A DNA stretch of 6,027 nt from Pseudomonadota bacterium (GCA_015223015.1 JADFWK010000260.1:1-6027), one strand, 5' to 3'; numbered from the stretch's first letter, positions 1 to 5,840 are shown. The notes: generated by a model from the letters alone, not told the origin. Numbers and translations: made by a program.

Positions 1-81
1 AGGTTTCACTATGACGTGATCCTGGGATTTTGCCCTCATGTAAAAGATCTTGACATAGATTTCCCTAAGTCTTTAATATAG
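1..81 (+). CDS. Possible 3' end of an upstream gene (partial)
   Basis: Frame 1 is open from the first base to a TAG at 79-81, giving 26 residues, while the other two + frames stop at 12-14 and 17-19. The residues look protein-like, with a stretch reading GFCPHVKDLDIDFPKS near the end. No family is recognisable from so short a tail. A minus-strand reading starting at the ATG complementary to 37-39 is also open to the window edge, but it has no ribosome binding site. The call rests only on the open frame and on residue composition, so it is weak. Confidence 0.3.
   Translation, partial: RFHYDVILGFCPHVKDLDIDFPKSLI
50..79 (+). promoter_or_regulatory. Candidate sigma-70 promoter for the LysM gene
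   Basis: A perfect -35 hexamer TTGACA lies at 50-55 and a -10-like TAATAT at 74-79, with an 18-base spacer. Transcription would begin near base 86, leaving a leader of about 50 bases before the GTG at 139. The -10 matches TATAAT at four of six positions. The promoter would lie inside the possible upstream gene tail, so it could be secondary. The overlapping hexamer TATAGT at 77-82 is nearer consensus but sits too far from the -35. Confidence 0.35.
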
Positions 82-138
82 TATTGCTATCTTGACCAAG
101 AACAAGGCTAAAACGGCGAGCTCTTGAGAGGAAAAACT

Positions 139-1881
139 GTGAAAAAAAAAGTAATTCTTTTTGCCTGTCTGATCCTTTTTGCCAGCGTATTGACACCTTT
201 AGCTCACGGAAAAGAGAAAGACACATTTTCAATCTCTTTGGTTCAACGGGCTACTGTCAAGAAGATGCGAGGCAGAGAGGTCATTTATGAACGCTACCAG
301 GTAAAGAAGGGGGATTACATCTGGAAACTCCTACGCCAGAGAGGATTACTGAAAAAGCTGGATCTTTCTGAAGTGCTCTCCGTATTAAAAGGCATCAATC
401 CCTCATTGACCAATCTTGATCTCATTCACCCTGGTGAAACCATATTAATCCCCCTTAATATAGTTCCAGTAAGGGGATATGGAGCAGTGAAAGAGCTTGA
501 TCAGGAACAAATACCGGGTTTGACCTCATTAGAAGATATGGATTTTGAAAATTATGTAGTTAAGTCTGGTGATAGTTTGACAATGATCGTGAAAAACAGA
601 TTTGACATATCTCGTGAATTCTTTTACGACAATTACCTGAAGCTCATACAAAAATTTAACCCCACCTTAACAAACCCTGATCTCATCTATCCGAACCAGG
701 TTATCAGACTTCCCATTTACTCTCCAGAGATAGTCAGAATGCCCATAAAGGCTAAAGATGAGACAGCTGCCTTACGCAAGGTTCAGCCCAGCAAAACTCC
801 GGATACTGCCCAGACCCTGGCCCTCAAGCGAGAGTTTAAGGATATCTTCAATCAAATGGGCGAAGAATGGGTTGATACCGGTGAGCAGTACATTCCCCTG
901 AAGTCAGGTGGCCAGGTAAACCTGAAGGCCGACTCTTTCCCTGTTTTGAACTTGAGCAGTGGCAGAAGGCTCATTATCGACATGAAAAGTGAACTTCCAG
1001 AAGATATCTCGCAGCTGATTGAAGCAGACTGGGAGGACTATAGGGTTGTTCATCTGGCCAAGACCGATAACCTTAAACAAGCGATGGATAAGGTGCTCTC
1101 TGCCTGCAACTATTATGCGCTTGTCAGGGCTGGGGATTACTTCAAGATAGCTGGGGACATCGGAATCACCATTGCTGGTGACTGGGCTCTCATTCCACAG
1201 AAAGGACAAGGAGATATCCCTGATAAGATAGTAACCATCACCTTTATCCGTAGTCGAGCCGAGCAGACACCGAGTGCAGTTAAGGCATACCTGGAGAAAT
1301 CGGGGATAATTACGATAGACTACCCGGATTTTATTGGTTCTAGTGCTGTAAGAGGGCAGGCGCCTGTTACTAAGAAGATAACGATCGAAAGAGATACGGA
1401 TTTCCCTTTACCCGCGCTATTGTTAGATCTCGCTGGACAGCCCTTCTCCGAAAGGGTAGAGATGCCCCTTTATCGAGGAAAGGACCCTACCTTTAATGTC
1501 ATCATCCAGGCCGATCTGTTCTTTAACAGGGATGGCAAAGACTGCATCATAGACACCACGGGGCTATCGCCTCATATTGTATCACTGCTCAGAAAACACC
1601 ACATTCACGTTCTCTCTCTATCCGGTGTGAAAGAACCGCGGAGGAAAACAAGGCTAATACTCGACTTCCTTGGGGTGCCGTTCGCATCAAGGCTCCATCG
1701 CTTTCCGGTTGCAGCCAGAGATGAGACGAGAAATATAACACTTTCCTTTTCAGGGGTCAGCTTTGCAGATCAGGCGGGAAAGATGATCCTGGCAGCCGAT
1801 AGAAGAATCCCCAACGATCTCGTGTTTTTCCTGAATAGATTAGGGTACCAGGTGTTGGATTTAACGCAATTCGGAAGTTAG
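139..1881 (+). CDS. Exported protein with two LysM domains and a repeated C-terminal module
   Basis: This is a 580-residue protein probably acting in the periplasm or at the cell wall. The GTG at 139 is preferred because GAGAGG at 126-131 lies seven bases upstream; an in-frame TTG at 124 would overlap that site. The N-terminus has three lysines, a hydrophobic stretch (about residues 5-21) and a likely cleavage site near Ala-His-Gly at 22-24, a typical signal peptide. LysM domain 1 spans about 53-105 (YQVKKGDYIW to IHPGETILIP). LysM domain 2 spans about 139-193 (YVVKSGDSL to IYPNQVIRLP). LysM domains bind N-acetylglucosamine-containing glycans, usually peptidoglycan. Residues 200-575 match no enzyme I recognise and appear to contain three copies of a module of about 70 residues (231-306, 425-493, 505-575). 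No peptidase or lytic transglycosylase motif is visible, so a structural or adaptor role is inferred. The downstream gene starts 94 bases later. Confidence 0.9.
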   Translation: MKKKVILFACLILFASVLTPLAHGKEKDTFSISLVQRATVKKMRGREVIYERYQVKKGDYIWKLLRQRGLLKKLDLSEVLSVLKGINPSLTNLDLIHPGETILIPLNIVPVRGYGAVKELDQEQIPGLTSLEDMDFENYVVKSGDSLTMIVKNRFDISREFFYDNYLKLIQKFNPTLTNPDLIYPNQVIRLPIYSPEIVRMPIKAKDETAALRKVQPSKTPDTAQTLALKREFKDIFNQMGEEWVDTGEQYIPLKSGGQVNLKADSFPVLNLSSGRRLIIDMKSELPEDISQLIEADWEDYRVVHLAKTDNLKQAMDKVLSACNYYALVRAGDYFKIAGDIGITIAGDWALIPQKGQGDIPDKIVTITFIRSRAEQTPSAVKAYLEKSGIITIDYPDFIGSSAVRGQAPVTKKITIERDTDFPLPALLLDLAGQPFSERVEMPLYRGKDPTFNVIIQADLFFNRDGKDCIIDTTGLSPHIVSLLRKHHIHVLSLSGVKEPRRKTRLILDFLGVPFASRLHRFPVAARDETRNITLSFSGVSFADQAGKMILAADRRIPNDLVFFLNRLGYQVLDLTQFGS

Positions 1882-1901
1882 AACCACATGAAATCTGGAT
1901 A

Positions 1902-1958
1902 GAGGCTGAAACCAATCGCTAGAGCAATTTTCTACTTCCGCTCTGAGATGTCAGCTTC
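1902..1958 (+). promoter_or_regulatory. Possible stem-loop ahead of nnr
   Basis: GAGGCTGA at 1902-1909 can pair with TCAGCTTC at 1951-1958 (eight pairs, one G-U). Inside it AGAGC at 1921-1925 pairs with GCTCT at 1940-1944. The outer stem ends seven bases before the nnr ribosome binding site GAGG at 1966-1969. There is no T-run after it, so it is not an intrinsic terminator. It could be a leader structure or an mRNA processing site, or chance pairing. The rest of the 94-base gap between the LysM gene and nnr shows no convincing promoter. Confidence 0.22.
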
Positions 1959-1975
1959 AAGTAACGAGGTGAAAA

Positions 1976-3550
1976 ATGAAGGTATCTACCGTAGCAGAGA
2001 TGAGAAACCTGGATAAAGGGGCGATAGAAACATTTGGAATTCCCGACCTTATCCTCATGGAAAACGCAGGTCAGGCGGTATATTTCGTAATCAACAATGA
2101 ATTTGGCATTGAGGGAAAACGGTTCACTATTTTTTGTGGCGTTGGCAACAATGGCGGGGATGGCTTCGTGGTTGCGAGAAAGCTCCACTCAATGGGGGGC
2201 CAGGTCAAGGTATTCCTCCTGGGGGATAAAGGAAAATTAACAGGGTGCGCAAAAGACAATTTCGACATGATTTCTGCCCTATCCATTGATATCCATGAGT
2301 TCAGCTCGTTAGAACAGGCACAATTTTCCGTGTCTCACTCTGATGCAATCGTAGATGCGGTATTTGGAACGGGTCTTACCAGGGAGGTGGGGGGCATCTA
2401 TAGAGAGGTAATTGAATTGATCAACCAGAGCCAGAAAACAGTATTCAGCATTGATATCCCCTCAGGCGTAAACGGTGACACTGGCCAGGTTATGGGATGT
2501 GCTGTCAGGGCAGACTATACCGTAACCTTTGGATTGCCAAAACGGGGAAATCTGCTTTTTCCGGGCTTCGATCTCTGCGGAAAGCTCTATGTTACTCATA
2601 TCTCTTTTCCTCCCTCCCACTACAACGCCGATACGATAAGAGTAGAAACAAATGATCCTTTGCCACTTCCACAAAGAGGGAAGGATACCCACAAGGGCAG
2701 TTATGGCAAGGTTCTCTTTATTGCAGGGTCCTCAAATTATCTCGGTGCCCCTTATTTTTCTGCCCTCTCCTTCCTTAAGGCAGGCGGGGGGCTCTCCTAT
2801 CTGGCCTCGCCTGAGTCAATAACAAATTTCCTGGCCACTAAGGGAAGCGAGATCGTGTTTGTCCCGCAAGAGCAAACAGATAATGGAAGCTTGTCTCTCA
2901 AGGCAAAGAATCAGCTCTTAGAGTTCTCAGACACAGTTGACATGGTTATTATGGGCCCAGGATTATCCCTGCATGAGGAAACTCAGCAATTGGTGAGAGA
3001 ACTCGCACAGGAGATCAAGAAACCCCTGGTTATAGATGGTGATGGTATCACGGCCGTTTCTAAGGATATTGGCATCATCAAAAAAAGGAAAGAACAGACA
3101 ATACTGAGTCCTCATTTTGGTGAGATGTCACGGATCATAAAAACAGACATAGAAAAAATCCAGAAAAACAGGATTCCCCTCCTGTTCAAGGCGTGCAAGG
3201 AATTGGGCGCCTTCATAATCTTAAAGGGAGCACACACACTCATTGGTTATCCTGATGAACAGGTCTTCATCAACATGAGCGGAAACCCTGGAATGGCTAC
3301 TGCTGGCAGCGGAGATGTCCTTGTCGGCACCATTGCAGCCATGTTTGGTCTCGGACTATCAATTGAAGATAGCACCAGGATGGGTGTATTTATCCATGGC
3401 CTTGCTGGAGACCTTGCAATGAGAGACATAGGGGCAGACGGAATAATAGCCGGCGACATCATGAACTACCTCCCGGAAGCCATACGTTATTGCCGTGAGA
3501 ATTTTGAAGATATCAGTAGAAACACATATGAAAGCATTTACCGTGTGTAG
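1976..3550 (+). CDS. nnr: Bifunctional NAD(P)H-hydrate epimerase / ADP-dependent NAD(P)H-hydrate dehydratase
   Basis: The enzyme repairs NADHX and NADPHX, the hydrated forms of reduced nicotinamide cofactors, in the cytoplasm. The N-terminal half interconverts R and S epimers, and the C-terminal half dehydrates the S form using ADP. Residues 1-215 form the YjeF_N epimerase domain, with MENAG at 28-32, NNGGDG at 58-63, DAVFGTGL at 127-134 and IDIPSGVNGDTG at 159-170. Residues about 235-510 form the ribokinase-like dehydratase domain, with HKGSYGKV at 239-246, MGPGL at 326-330, SPHFGE at 378-383, LKGAHTL at 416-422 and GNPGMATAGSGDVL at 436-449. Its Asp447 corresponds to the family's catalytic aspartate. 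At 524 residues it is full length for the fused form. ATG 1976 follows GAGGTG at 1966-1971. The usual DAD motif reads IDGDGI (353-358), a mild variation. The next gene begins 9 bases after the stop, which implies co-transcription. Confidence 0.95.
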   Translation: MKVSTVAEMRNLDKGAIETFGIPDLILMENAGQAVYFVINNEFGIEGKRFTIFCGVGNNGGDGFVVARKLHSMGGQVKVFLLGDKGKLTGCAKDNFDMISALSIDIHEFSSLEQAQFSVSHSDAIVDAVFGTGLTREVGGIYREVIELINQSQKTVFSIDIPSGVNGDTGQVMGCAVRADYTVTFGLPKRGNLLFPGFDLCGKLYVTHISFPPSHYNADTIRVETNDPLPLPQRGKDTHKGSYGKVLFIAGSSNYLGAPYFSALSFLKAGGGLSYLASPESITNFLATKGSEIVFVPQEQTDNGSLSLKAKNQLLEFSDTVDMVIMGPGLSLHEETQQLVRELAQEIKKPLVIDGDGITAVSKDIGIIKKRKEQTILSPHFGEMSRIIKTDIEKIQKNRIPLLFKACKELGAFIILKGAHTLIGYPDEQVFINMSGNPGMATAGSGDVLVGTIAAMFGLGLSIEDSTRMGVFIHGLAGDLAMRDIGADGIIAGDIMNYLPEAIRYCRENFEDISRNTYESIYRV

Positions 3551-3559
3551 GGAAAAGAT

Positions 3560-4558
3560 ATGAGAGCGTGGCTACTGGACAAACAGGCAAAGATTGAGGA
3601 TATGCCCTTAGACTTTCAAGAGATACCAACCCCTGATCCCTCTGATCATGAGATACGGATAAAGGTTCATGCATGCGGAATCTGCAGAACCGATATACAC
3701 ATCGCTGAAGGAGACCTCCCGTTAAAAAACGCCCCTGTGATCCTTGGCCACGAAATTGTTGGTGTCGTTGATAAGGTGGGTAAGGATGTAAAATCCTTTA
3801 AACCTGGAGATCGGTCAGGGGTTGCCTGGCTGAATCATGCATGTGGCAAATGTAAGTTCTGTTTGTCAGACAAAGAAAACCTCTGTTCTCAGGCAACTTT
3901 CACCGGCTGGGATGCCGATGGCGGATATGCCGAATACACAGTGCTGGACGAACATTTCGCCTTTCACCTGACAGAGGATCTCCCCTTTGAAGAGCTTGCC
4001 CCGCTCATGTGCCCTGGGATCGCTGGTTACAGAGCATTGAGACTTACGGAGGCACACGAGGGTGAAAGAGTTGGTCTTTATGGGTTTGGCCCCACCGCTG
4101 CCTATACCCTCCAGGTGGCCAAATATTTAGGCATGGAGGTATATGCAATAACCAGGAGCCAAAAAAATAGAGATGTGGCCAGGGAACTCGGTGCAGACTG
4201 GGTTGGCAGTTATGAAGACAAGCCACCTGCCCTCTTTGACGCAGGGATCATCTTTCCCCCGGCAGGCAATCTGGTGGAATTTGCCCTGTCGCAGTTGGAC
4301 AGTAACGCTCGTTTAATCCTGGCTCCCGTGTACATGACACCTATAGAGATCAAAGACTACAATCTCATATGGCACGAACGATCAATAAAGTCATTAGCCC
4401 ATATAACCAGAGAAGATGGGAGAGAGTTCTTAAGGATTGCCGGAGAGATAAAGATCAAGGCCCAGACAGAAACCTTTCCTTTCGAAAAACTGGCCGATAT
4501 CCTTCCCCTTGTTAAGCATGGAAAGATAAAAGGAAATGCGGTAATAAAGATTGCTTGA
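3560..4558 (+). CDS. Zinc-dependent alcohol dehydrogenase family protein
   Basis: This 332-residue medium-chain dehydrogenase/reductase is predicted to be a cytoplasmic NAD(P)-dependent oxidoreductase; its substrate is unknown. The catalytic zinc ligands are Cys42 in CGICRTD, His64 in GHE (with Glu65), and Cys151 in LMCPGIAGYRAL. The structural zinc site is complete: Cys95, Cys98, Cys101 and Cys109. The Rossmann fold begins around 171-181 with a GLYGFGPTA loop, lacking the last glycine of the classical GxGxxG. TR at 198-199 closes the second strand, the region that selects the cofactor. The length and the GLYGFG/ITRS pattern fit the zinc-binding alcohol dehydrogenase subfamily modelled as TIGR02822 (from memory), whose activity is poorly known. 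The start ATG lies 9 bases after the nnr stop, and its weak SD AGGGA at 3549-3553 overlaps that stop codon, so translation is probably coupled to nnr. Confidence 0.92.
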   Translation: MRAWLLDKQAKIEDMPLDFQEIPTPDPSDHEIRIKVHACGICRTDIHIAEGDLPLKNAPVILGHEIVGVVDKVGKDVKSFKPGDRSGVAWLNHACGKCKFCLSDKENLCSQATFTGWDADGGYAEYTVLDEHFAFHLTEDLPFEELAPLMCPGIAGYRALRLTEAHEGERVGLYGFGPTAAYTLQVAKYLGMEVYAITRSQKNRDVARELGADWVGSYEDKPPALFDAGIIFPPAGNLVEFALSQLDSNARLILAPVYMTPIEIKDYNLIWHERSIKSLAHITREDGREFLRIAGEIKIKAQTETFPFEKLADILPLVKHGKIKGNAVIKIA

Positions 4559-4625
4559 TTGGGTTTATTTCTTTTACCCTCATCAGTGCATCACCTTCAA
4601 AAATCACCTGCCCATCGTGTACACC

Positions 4626-4663
4626 CATAAGTCCGTAATCGAACTTATGAACCGAAGGACTTA
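4626..4663 (+). repeat. Two mutually exclusive inverted repeats sharing one arm
   Basis: CATAAGT at 4626-4632 is the reverse complement of ACTTATG at 4643-4649. The overlapping segment TAAGTCC at 4628-4634 is the reverse complement of GGACTTA at 4657-4663. Both are perfect seven-base arms, and only one pairing can form at a time. CTTAGG at 4660-4665 can also pair with CCTAAG at 4704-4709. No T-run follows, so it is not a terminator of the dehydrogenase gene. Seven-base arms at this distance can occur by chance. Confidence 0.25.
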
Positions 4664-4677
4664 GGAAAGCCTGATCG

Positions 4678-4707
4678 TAGGGAGAAAAATGACAGACCCT
4701 CTCCCTA
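4678..4707 (+). promoter_or_regulatory. Inverted repeat covering the SD of a short leader ORF
   Basis: TAGGGAGA at 4678-4685 is the perfect reverse complement of TCTCCCTA at 4700-4707, with a 14-base loop. The left arm contains the purine-rich AGGGAG that would serve as the SD for the ATG at 4689, so the stem would hide that site, while the start codon sits in the loop. The right arm lies inside the short ORF and would be opened by a translating ribosome. It resembles a terminator stem in length but lacks the T-run. Confidence 0.3.
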
Positions 4708-4787
4708 AGGCTATGGAATTGACATCACAAAACTCTTCCCTAATATATGCAGACCAATATATTACAGGGAAACCCAAATGGAAATGA
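4689..4787 (+). CDS. Possible leader peptide or short upstream ORF, 32 residues
   Basis: ATG at 4689 follows AGGGAG at 4679-4684, four bases away, the same geometry as the nnr start. The frame runs 32 codons to TGA at 4785-4787 and so overlaps the hydrolase start codon (4778) by ten bases. The peptide begins MTDPLPKAMELTSQNSSL and ends YITGKPKWK; it has no signal peptide and no run of a single amino acid as in amino-acid biosynthesis attenuators. Ribosomes translating it would pass through the hairpin at 4736-4771 that covers the hydrolase SD, so coupling is plausible. Against it, the opposite strand of the same codons looks more protein-like, and a candidate promoter lies within it. Confidence 0.28.
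   Translation: MTDPLPKAMELTSQNSSLIYADQYITGKPKWK
4719..4746 (+). promoter_or_regulatory. Candidate sigma-70 promoter for the hydrolase gene
   Basis: A perfect -35 TTGACA lies at 4719-4724 and TAATAT at 4741-4746 with a 16-base spacer; the -10 matches consensus at four of six positions. Transcription would begin near 4753, about 25 bases before the ATG. The perfect palindrome TAATATAT/ATATATTA (4741-4748 and 4757-4764) covers the -10 and the predicted start point, the usual place for a repressor operator. The candidate promoter before the LysM gene uses the same two hexamers. Confidence 0.35.
4736..4771 (+). promoter_or_regulatory. Hairpin that would sequester the hydrolase ribosome binding site
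   Basis: TTCCC at 4736-4740 pairs with GGGAA at 4767-4771, and TAATATAT at 4741-4748 pairs with ATATATTA at 4757-4764. This gives 13 base pairs interrupted only by a two-base bulge (CA, 4765-4766), with the eight-base loop GCAGACCA. The SD of the hydrolase, AGGGA at 4766-4770 (seven bases before ATG 4778), is almost entirely in the 3' arm. In RNA made from far upstream the site would be hidden. In RNA starting near 4753 the 5' arm would be absent and the site free. No T-run follows, so it is not a terminator. Confidence 0.45.
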
Positions 4788-5626
4788 TACTGATCTATAT
4801 ACTCAGTGGAGGGGGTATCCTCTATGTGCTCCTGACCTTGTACTTTGCCTACCTGGTTCATCAGGTGCCTCGAAAACCGGTACAGAACATGCCCGATTGG
4901 GGTACAGTAATAGATACCCGAATCCCTGCAGCAGGTGGTGGCTCGCTTGAGGTCTGGCGTGTTGAACCTGAAGGCCGGTCACGGGGTATTGTTGTTTTGG
5001 CCCATGGGTGGAGCAGAAACCGGGACCGGATGGTGGGCAGGGCCAGGATATTCGGTAAGATGGGGTTCACCACGGTCATGCATAGTGCCCGTGACCATGG
5101 CCGATCAAGCCCCTACCGCTTTATGAATGCTCCCCGCTTTGCCGAGGACATTGGCACGGTACTAGACTGGGTGAAAGAGCCTGTTCTTCTTTACGGACAC
5201 TCTGTCGGTGCGGTTGCGGCCGTCATTGAAGCAAATCGGAACCCTCGGCGAATCAAGCTTCTTTTCCTGGAAGGATGTTACGCCAAGACCAAAGAGGCAC
5301 TTCTCAGTCTCTACCGCGGCTACAACCGTGTGTTCGGAATGTTCTTTGCACGTATGGTGGTTTGGTGGATGGACGTTTTCTACAGGCATGGCCTGGATTC
5401 AATCAGCCCTACAAAGCTTGCCTCGGGCATTGACCTGCCTGTATTGATCATTCACGGGGAAAAGGACCAGAATTTTCCACCTCATCATGCAAGGAGCCTG
5501 AAGAACAGTTTTCCAGCAGGTCGCGCAGAGGTATTCATTGCCAAAGATACCGATCACAGCAGTTCAAGTCTGCAACCTGAATATCCCACCGTTATCCGGG
5601 AATTTGTGGGTCGGCATCTTCCATAA
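4778..5626 (+). CDS. Membrane-anchored alpha/beta hydrolase (serine hydrolase)
   Basis: This 282-residue protein has a hydrophobic N-terminal segment (about residues 4-27) that looks like a membrane anchor or uncleaved signal, followed by an alpha/beta hydrolase fold. The oxyanion region is LAHGWSRNRD (74-83). The nucleophile elbow is GHSVG with Ser142. The acid is probably Asp230 in IIHGEKDQNFPP, and the base His260 in DTDHSS, so the triad is complete. DHGRS at 106-110 fits the conserved loop after strand 4 in S33-type hydrolases. The substrate cannot be predicted; esterase or thioesterase-like activity on a small ester is an inference. ATG 4778 is preferred over the in-frame ATG at 4784 because AGGGA at 4766-4770 is seven bases upstream. 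Codons appear richer in G and C than in nnr and the dehydrogenase, which may hint at a different history. Confidence 0.9.
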   Translation: MEMILIYILSGGGILYVLLTLYFAYLVHQVPRKPVQNMPDWGTVIDTRIPAAGGGSLEVWRVEPEGRSRGIVVLAHGWSRNRDRMVGRARIFGKMGFTTVMHSARDHGRSSPYRFMNAPRFAEDIGTVLDWVKEPVLLYGHSVGAVAAVIEANRNPRRIKLLFLEGCYAKTKEALLSLYRGYNRVFGMFFARMVVWWMDVFYRHGLDSISPTKLASGIDLPVLIIHGEKDQNFPPHHARSLKNSFPAGRAEVFIAKDTDHSSSSLQPEYPTVIREFVGRHLP

Positions 5627-5632
5627 CCTTAA

Positions 5633-5812
5633 ATGTTTGCACCTCCGTGGTGCTGGATGGTCCTTGTCTCAATTCTGGCTATTTTGGCAGCGGTTCCGCT
5701 CCCAGGCTCATATGCAGCCGCGTGCAGCGACAAAATACAATTGCCAAAAAATAGGTCGATACAAGAACATCTCATCAGTCCATTCAAGCAGATGCTATCA
5801 GGCGCCTCATGA
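5633..5812 (+). CDS. Possible small exported protein, 59 residues
   Basis: An open frame begins six bases after the hydrolase stop and ends at TGA 5810-5812. Residues 9-30 are strongly hydrophobic (MVLVSILAILAAVPLPGSY then AAA) and are followed by Cys31-Ser-Asp, so it resembles a signal peptide with a cleavage site at Ala-Ala-Ala or a weak lipobox (AAAC). The mature part would be only about 29 residues, with no family I recognise. Neither ATG 5633 nor ATG 5657 has a good SD, and the n-region has no basic residue, both points against it. It could be a small lipoprotein, the truncated start of a lost gene, or chance. Otherwise the 214-base gap between the hydrolase and the reductase holds nothing visible. 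Confidence 0.35.
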   Translation: MFAPPWCWMVLVSILAILAAVPLPGSYAAACSDKIQLPKNRSIQEHLISPFKQMLSGAS

Positions 5813-5840
5813 AATAATGCTCATGTGATGGGGAGGAAAT

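Larger units (their letters stand above)
4512..4724 (-). pseudogene. Possible remnant of an antisense gene
   Basis: On the minus strand a frame is open for 70 codons, from just after a TGA (4725-4727) to a TAA at 4512-4514. Its middle part is notably protein-like, for example FSPYDQAFLSPSVHKFDYG followed by VHDGQVIFEGDALMRVKEI. The codons are rich in GAT, GAA, GGT and GTA, while the mirrored + frame is rich in Phe, Tyr and His, as expected opposite coding DNA. There is no start codon at its 5' end and no family that I recognise. It overlaps the last 47 bases of the dehydrogenase gene in antisense. It could be a decayed gene fragment or a chance open frame. Confidence 0.22.

Noticed and set aside
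1..39. Minus-strand start of a divergent gene reading MRAKSQDHVIVKP
   Set aside because: Only 13 codons are visible and there is no SD; the + strand open frame is at least as good.
61..68. TTCCCTAA shared by the candidate promoters of the LysM gene and the hydrolase (also 4736-4743)
   Set aside because: The octamer sits at different distances from the -35 in the two places, so a common regulator site is not supported.
124..138. TTG at 124 as start of the LysM gene
   Set aside because: The SD GAGAGG (126-131) would overlap this start codon and is correctly spaced only for GTG 139, which also gives a classical Lys-rich signal peptide start.
904..1209. 101-codon minus-strand ORF inside the LysM gene
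   Set aside because: It is antisense to a well-supported coding region, with no SD or recognisable domain.
4561..4579. GGGT...ACCC with a T-rich spacer right after the dehydrogenase stop, as a terminator
   Set aside because: The stem is only four pairs and the T-rich part is in the loop, not after the stem.
4661..4861. 66-codon minus-strand ORF across the hydrolase start
   Set aside because: It overlaps the supported hydrolase start and has no motif; the 4512-4724 minus frame reads more like protein.
4747..4950. 67-codon ORF overlapping the hydrolase start
   Set aside because: It is in another frame of a clear hydrolase gene, its ATG lies in the hairpin with no SD, and the translation looks like an out-of-frame shadow.
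5538..5828. 96-codon ORF overlapping the hydrolase end
   Set aside because: Its first third is out of frame within the hydrolase, it has no SD, and its composition (many Cys, His, Trp and Gln) is shadow-like. The 5633-5812 frame is the better candidate there.
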